This document shows positions 60,906 through 64,000 of a DNA stretch of 64,000 nt, piece after piece. The number at the start of each line of letters is the position of its first letter. Position 1 is the stretch's first letter. The position numbers and the translations under genes are program-made. The DNA lies in NCBI GenBank assembly GCA_022376925.1, contig JAIOJX010000002.1, positions 66,240,001-66,304,000 on the forward strand, given 5' to 3'. A model generated the notes under the pieces. The model was not told the DNA's origin. It made no database searches and saw only the letters and a list, made by a program, of their open reading frames with translations. This DNA comes from Tragulus kanchil. Taxonomy: Eukaryota; Chordata; Mammalia; Artiodactyla; Tragulidae.

Positions 60906-61506
60906 AAAATCCCAGAATATTTGCTACAATTCGCATTCCCTTCATATTAAGCAAACCACCCCTGGCGCTTTGCTGTCTTCAGTTTTTGGTAAAGCAAACG
61001 AAACGAAACAAAAATTCCACCTCATATTCCTAAAGTACCTCAAGGTCTATAGCAAAAGATGTGCTCTGTAAGTCTGACCACTTCTGAGACTCTACTCCCC
61101 TGACACCGATGCCCTGTCAAGAGGAGGCAGAGAAGCCAATGGCACATCGTATATACCTCTGTCCACAGCAGTTAACCTGGAGAGGCAGTTATTTAACAGT
61201 TTATCCTATAAATCTGAACATCCTCAAAACAAAACCCATGTGTTATTCATCTTCATACTACCAGCATCCAGGAAGCACTGGATCAATGCTTTGTTCAGTG
61301 TCTACTAGGGCAGAACACAAATTATCATCCATGTTCTGGAATGGTGTGCTGTAAGTAATTAAGTCAGTTGCTTGGTCCCTCAGTGTATATGACAAATATG
61401 AGGCTGGAGCCCTAATTTTCCCTGATATTTCCATTCTCTCACTATGCTCCATATTTTAAGAGTTTCTGGATTATAAGGGTTCTTACCCTCATGTGCTAAA
61501 ATCATG
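60906..61506. other. Unique DNA
   Basis: No gene recognised; frames up to 81 codons, no family likeness. Confidence 0.4.
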
Positions 61507-61507
61507 T

Positions 61508-61712
61508 TGTTGCTTAGTTGCTCAGTCATGTCTGGCTCTTTGGTGACTCCATAGACTGTAGTCTGCCAGTCTCTGTCCATGGAATTTCCCAGACAAGAGC
61601 ACCGGGTGAGCGGCCATTAACTTCTCCAGGGGATCTTACTGACCCAGGGATCAAACTCCCACCTCCTGCATTGGCAGACAAATTCTTTACCACTGAGCCA
61701 TCTGGGAAGTCC
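61508..61712 (-). mobile_element. Bov-tA SINE, minus strand
   Basis: GTTGCTCAGTCATGTCTGGC start, TTCTCCAGGGGATCTTACTG core, terminal GAGCCATCTGGGAAGTCC. Diverged. Confidence 0.9.
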
Positions 61713-62040
61713 TGTATAATGCCTTAGCATATTGGAAAAAACAGATCCGTACTGATGTCTATTATCATGCATTTTCTGAACACTGGGAGCAAAGAGAAAA
61801 TTTTCACTATTTATCAAAGATAAAGTACAAAGAAAGGAATTTGAATGTATCTTTTGCTTGCAGCAATTCCCTCACTGCTTAGTAGTAGTAATATTAATTG
61901 TCAGCATTTAAGAATACTCTATTTGCCATATTGTTTAATATGCTTTCATGTATTAACTCATTTGATATTTGGAAGAATGTTATGAATATGTTATTCCAAT
62001 AGTAGACAGAGTGAAAGAAAAGCACAGAAAAGGTTATCTA

Positions 62041-62121
62041 TAGAGTTGGCCAAAAAGTTTGTTAGGGTTTTTCAGCAAGATGTTACAGAAAAATCCAAAC
62101 CAACTTTTTGGCCAACCCATA
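62041..62121. mobile_element. Palindromic mariner-type MITE, mir-2284/2285-like hairpin
   Basis: The arms TTGGCCAAAAAGTTTGTTAG (from 62046) and CCAACTTTTTGGCCAA (to 62115) form a 28-bp stem (62046-62073 with 62088-62115) with two mismatches and one G-U pair around a 14-base loop. TA dinucleotides lie at both ends (62041-62042, 62120-62121), as for Tc1/mariner insertions. The arm starting AAAAGTTTGTTAGGGTTTTT is the kind of sequence annotated in cattle as the large mir-2284/2285 microRNA family, as I remember it. Expression cannot be judged from sequence. Confidence 0.85.
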
Positions 62122-63300
62122 TCTTGCCCAAGGTCTGATTCAGCCACTAAGTGACAAAGCCAAGATTCAAACCTAGGCAGCCTGCTTTCAGTGCTTCAGA
62201 TGTGTTTTCTTGTGTGTTTAAAAACAAATGAATGAAATAAGTATTTGAAAGACTGTTTCTCATAAGGTTCTTTTCCAAAGGAAAAAAAAATGAGCTGGTG
62301 ATGAAGAGATCTGAGCTCATGCATGCAGCCTCCAACTGGGCCAGCCCAGCTCCTCTCGCCTCCCATCAACCTCTAGTCCCAGTGACTACTGAGCTGCCAA
62401 GCACATTTACCCCTTCTCACTGTTGGCCAAATAATAAATAGTATAAACGAGGGATTAATCAAGGACTAATACTAAGCACCTGCTGCTAGAAGACTCCGAG
62501 GAATAGGAGAATAGAAGACATAATTGAAGTCCTTGGAAAACATCCAATCAAAAGGACTGTACAAACAGGCATTAGGTCACCTACCCTACTAACAGGCAGT
62601 TAAGTGTAATAAACATACATATAGAAATTTCCTGCTTTAACACACTAACTTCTCAACTGGGATAATCGCTAAATGCATCGGATGGGTTAGACTTCAAATA
62701 GAATGAAGGTTAGGGGAAATAAAGGCATTTTAAACAGAAAAAAAAAAAAAAAAAAAAACCTCATGTGAGCAAATGCATGGGAACAATGAGTCCTGCAATT
62801 CAGTTGAAGCACAGAGTAAACAGTCTCAGAAGACAGCTGAAAAGGTAGGTTGGGTCCAGACCAAATAGAATGTGGAATATCGTAAGTAAGAAAAGTAGCC
62901 TCCAGACACTGAGACGTTCCTAAAAATCTGAGCAGGGAAACGATATCATCAAAGGGCAGTAATAGAAGGACAAATCCAGTTTGAAGTGTGAAACTGAACA
63001 GAGGGAGGGAGTGATGAATGGAAACAAGAATCAGTGAAGAAACTTTTGCAATAATCGTAACTAAAACTGATTTGGGCCAGAACACTGGCAAGCTGAAATT
63101 TGGACTTGATTCATTATGAATCGAAACTAACAAGTATTGTTAATAAATGAGTGTGGAGACCTGAAGGAGAATATTTAAAGATACGGTCAAATTTTTCAAC
63201 CTGTGGAAGAGAATTGAGGTATCACTATAAAATAGCAGCAAAGTCAGTGACAAGCAAGGTGAGCACAATTGTGCAAAAGATTTTTCCCCCCAAGGTTGAA
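62122..63300. other. Unique DNA with an A-run
   Basis: A-run of about 21 bases at 62738-62758. The 148-codon minus-strand frame 62687-63133 reads through this run as poly-Phe and has no family likeness. No gene called. Confidence 0.45.
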
Positions 63301-63312
63301 CAATGAAAGGAA

Positions 63313-63431
63313 TGTGTGTATGTGTCTGTGTGTGTGTGTGATAGTCACTCAGTCGTGTGTGTGTGTCAGTCGCTTAGTCATATGTGTGTGTGTATGTGTG
63401 TCACTCAATCACGTGTGTGTGTGTGTGAGTT
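63313..63431 (+). repeat. GT microsatellite interleaved with SINE-derived words
   Basis: Four GT runs are separated by CACTCAGTCGTGTG, CAGTCGCTTAGTCATATGTG and CACTCAATCACGTG. Each spacer resembles the GCTCAGTCGTATCC start of the adjoining Bov-tA. It looks like repeated slippage or unequal exchange of a GT-plus-SINE-edge unit of about 35-40 bases. Confidence 0.85.
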
Positions 63432-63627
63432 GCTCAGTCGTATCCAACTCTCTGTGACCCCATGGACTGTATCCCACCAGGCTTCTCTGTCCATGGAATT
63501 CTCCAGGCAAGAATAATTGAGCAGGTTGCCATTTCCTTCTCCAGGGGATCTTCCCAACCCAGGGATGGAACCCTGGTCTCCTGCACTGCTAGAAGATTCT
63601 TTACCATTTAAGACACCAGGGAAGCCC
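63430..63627 (-). mobile_element. Bov-tA SINE, minus strand
   Basis: TTGCTCAGTCGTATCCAACT start, TTCTCCAGGGGATCTTCCC core, terminal GACACCAGGGAAGCCC. Better preserved than most Bov-tA copies here. Confidence 0.92.
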
Positions 63628-63715
63628 ATATGAAAGGAATGGCAAATACAAAGGGGCCAGTTTAAGGATTATGTATCCTTGAACTGTAAGCAATCGATGC
63701 CACATGTCTTATGGG

Positions 63716-63768
63716 ATCCCTGTAGTGGAAGCATGGAGTCCTAACTGCTGGATCACCAAGGAATTCCC
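63716..63768 (-). mobile_element. CHR-like SINE head fragment
   Basis: AACTGCTGGATCACCAAGG and GAATTCCC at the right end are the complement of a tRNA-Glu-type SINE head. Only about 50 bases remain. Confidence 0.7.
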
Positions 63769-63770
63769 CC

Positions 63771-64000
63771 AGGATATTTTTATTTTGTATGTAATGTGGA
63801 GGATACCTAAAAGCTTTGAACAAGTAAGAGGAGACAGTGTTGATGAGTGAGAAACAGACGAAAGATACAAATTTAAGAGACCCTATCTGAATAAAGCTCC
63901 AGAAAGGGAGTTCAAGTACGTCATCCCACATACTGCTCTCCTCCTGGGTGCCCCTTCTCAATAAACTCCCTTGTTTTGTTAGCACATGTGTTTCCTTGAA
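63771..64000. other. Unique DNA to window edge
   Basis: The minus-strand frame 63662-63985 overlaps the SINE fragment and has no recognisable domain. No gene called. Confidence 0.4.

Noticed and set aside
62687..63133. 148-codon minus-strand frame
   Set aside because: Reads through a poly-A run as poly-Phe, with no family match and no exon signals.
1..64000. CRISPR array, prophage or bacterial operon
   Set aside because: The direct repeats are pairs of about 1.1-kb units, not short repeats with spacers, and all mobile elements are ruminant retroelements.

Overview
This window is non-coding DNA from a ruminant. The clade call rests on many Bov-tA/Bov-A SINEs, a 3' piece of the RTE-type LINE BovB, young L1 copies and tRNA-Glu-type SINEs of the Cetartiodactyl (CHR-like) kind. 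I found no host gene, exon set, rRNA or free-standing tRNA gene. The longer open frames belong to L1 ORF2, to SINE bodies read in frame, or to chance. The youngest-looking SINEs are tRNA-Glu-type copies with an unusual extended 3' tail, whereas the Bov-tA copies look older and more diverged. That would fit a lineage outside the main pecoran radiation, for example a chevrotain, but this is only an inference.

The dominant feature is structural. Nineteen times between about 1.27 and 59.6 kb, a stretch of ordinary, unrelated sequence is followed at once by a near-identical copy of itself. Every offset falls between about 1,070 and 1,149 bp. The duplicated units start and stop without regard to element boundaries. 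They cut through L1 ORF2, BovB, SINEs, LTRs and single-copy DNA alike. Several junctions carry short, error-rich extra versions of the neighbouring sequence. The best reading is false duplication at contig joins or gap fills (unmerged overlaps of about 1.1 kb), not biology. Together they add about 21 kb, so the true locus is probably about 43 kb. Every feature inside a pair should be counted once.

Layout: 1-4.07 kb is unique AT-rich DNA with pair 1. 4.07-10.4 kb is a SINE directly joined to a 5'-truncated L1 with an open ORF2, broken here by three duplications. 10.9-15.2 kb holds a BovB 3' fragment on the minus strand with nested tRNA-Glu-type and Bov-tA SINEs. 15.2-26.5 kb is mostly unique, with SINEs and old or truncated L1 ends. 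26.5-42.4 kb is mostly unique with six duplication pairs. 42.4-44.4 kb is a minus-strand truncated L1 with a clear 15-bp target-site duplication. 44.4-53.9 kb is unique DNA with SINEs and L1 tails. 54-57 kb holds two LTRs: one carries a nested SINE, and the other is a solo LTR with TGT...ACA ends and a 4-bp target duplication. 57-64 kb is unique DNA ending with Bov-tA copies, a palindromic mariner MITE of the kind behind the bovine mir-2284/2285 hairpins, and a GT microsatellite interleaved with SINE sequence.

No cooperating gene system is visible. The content is retrotransposition history overprinted by a systematic assembly-like duplication pattern.
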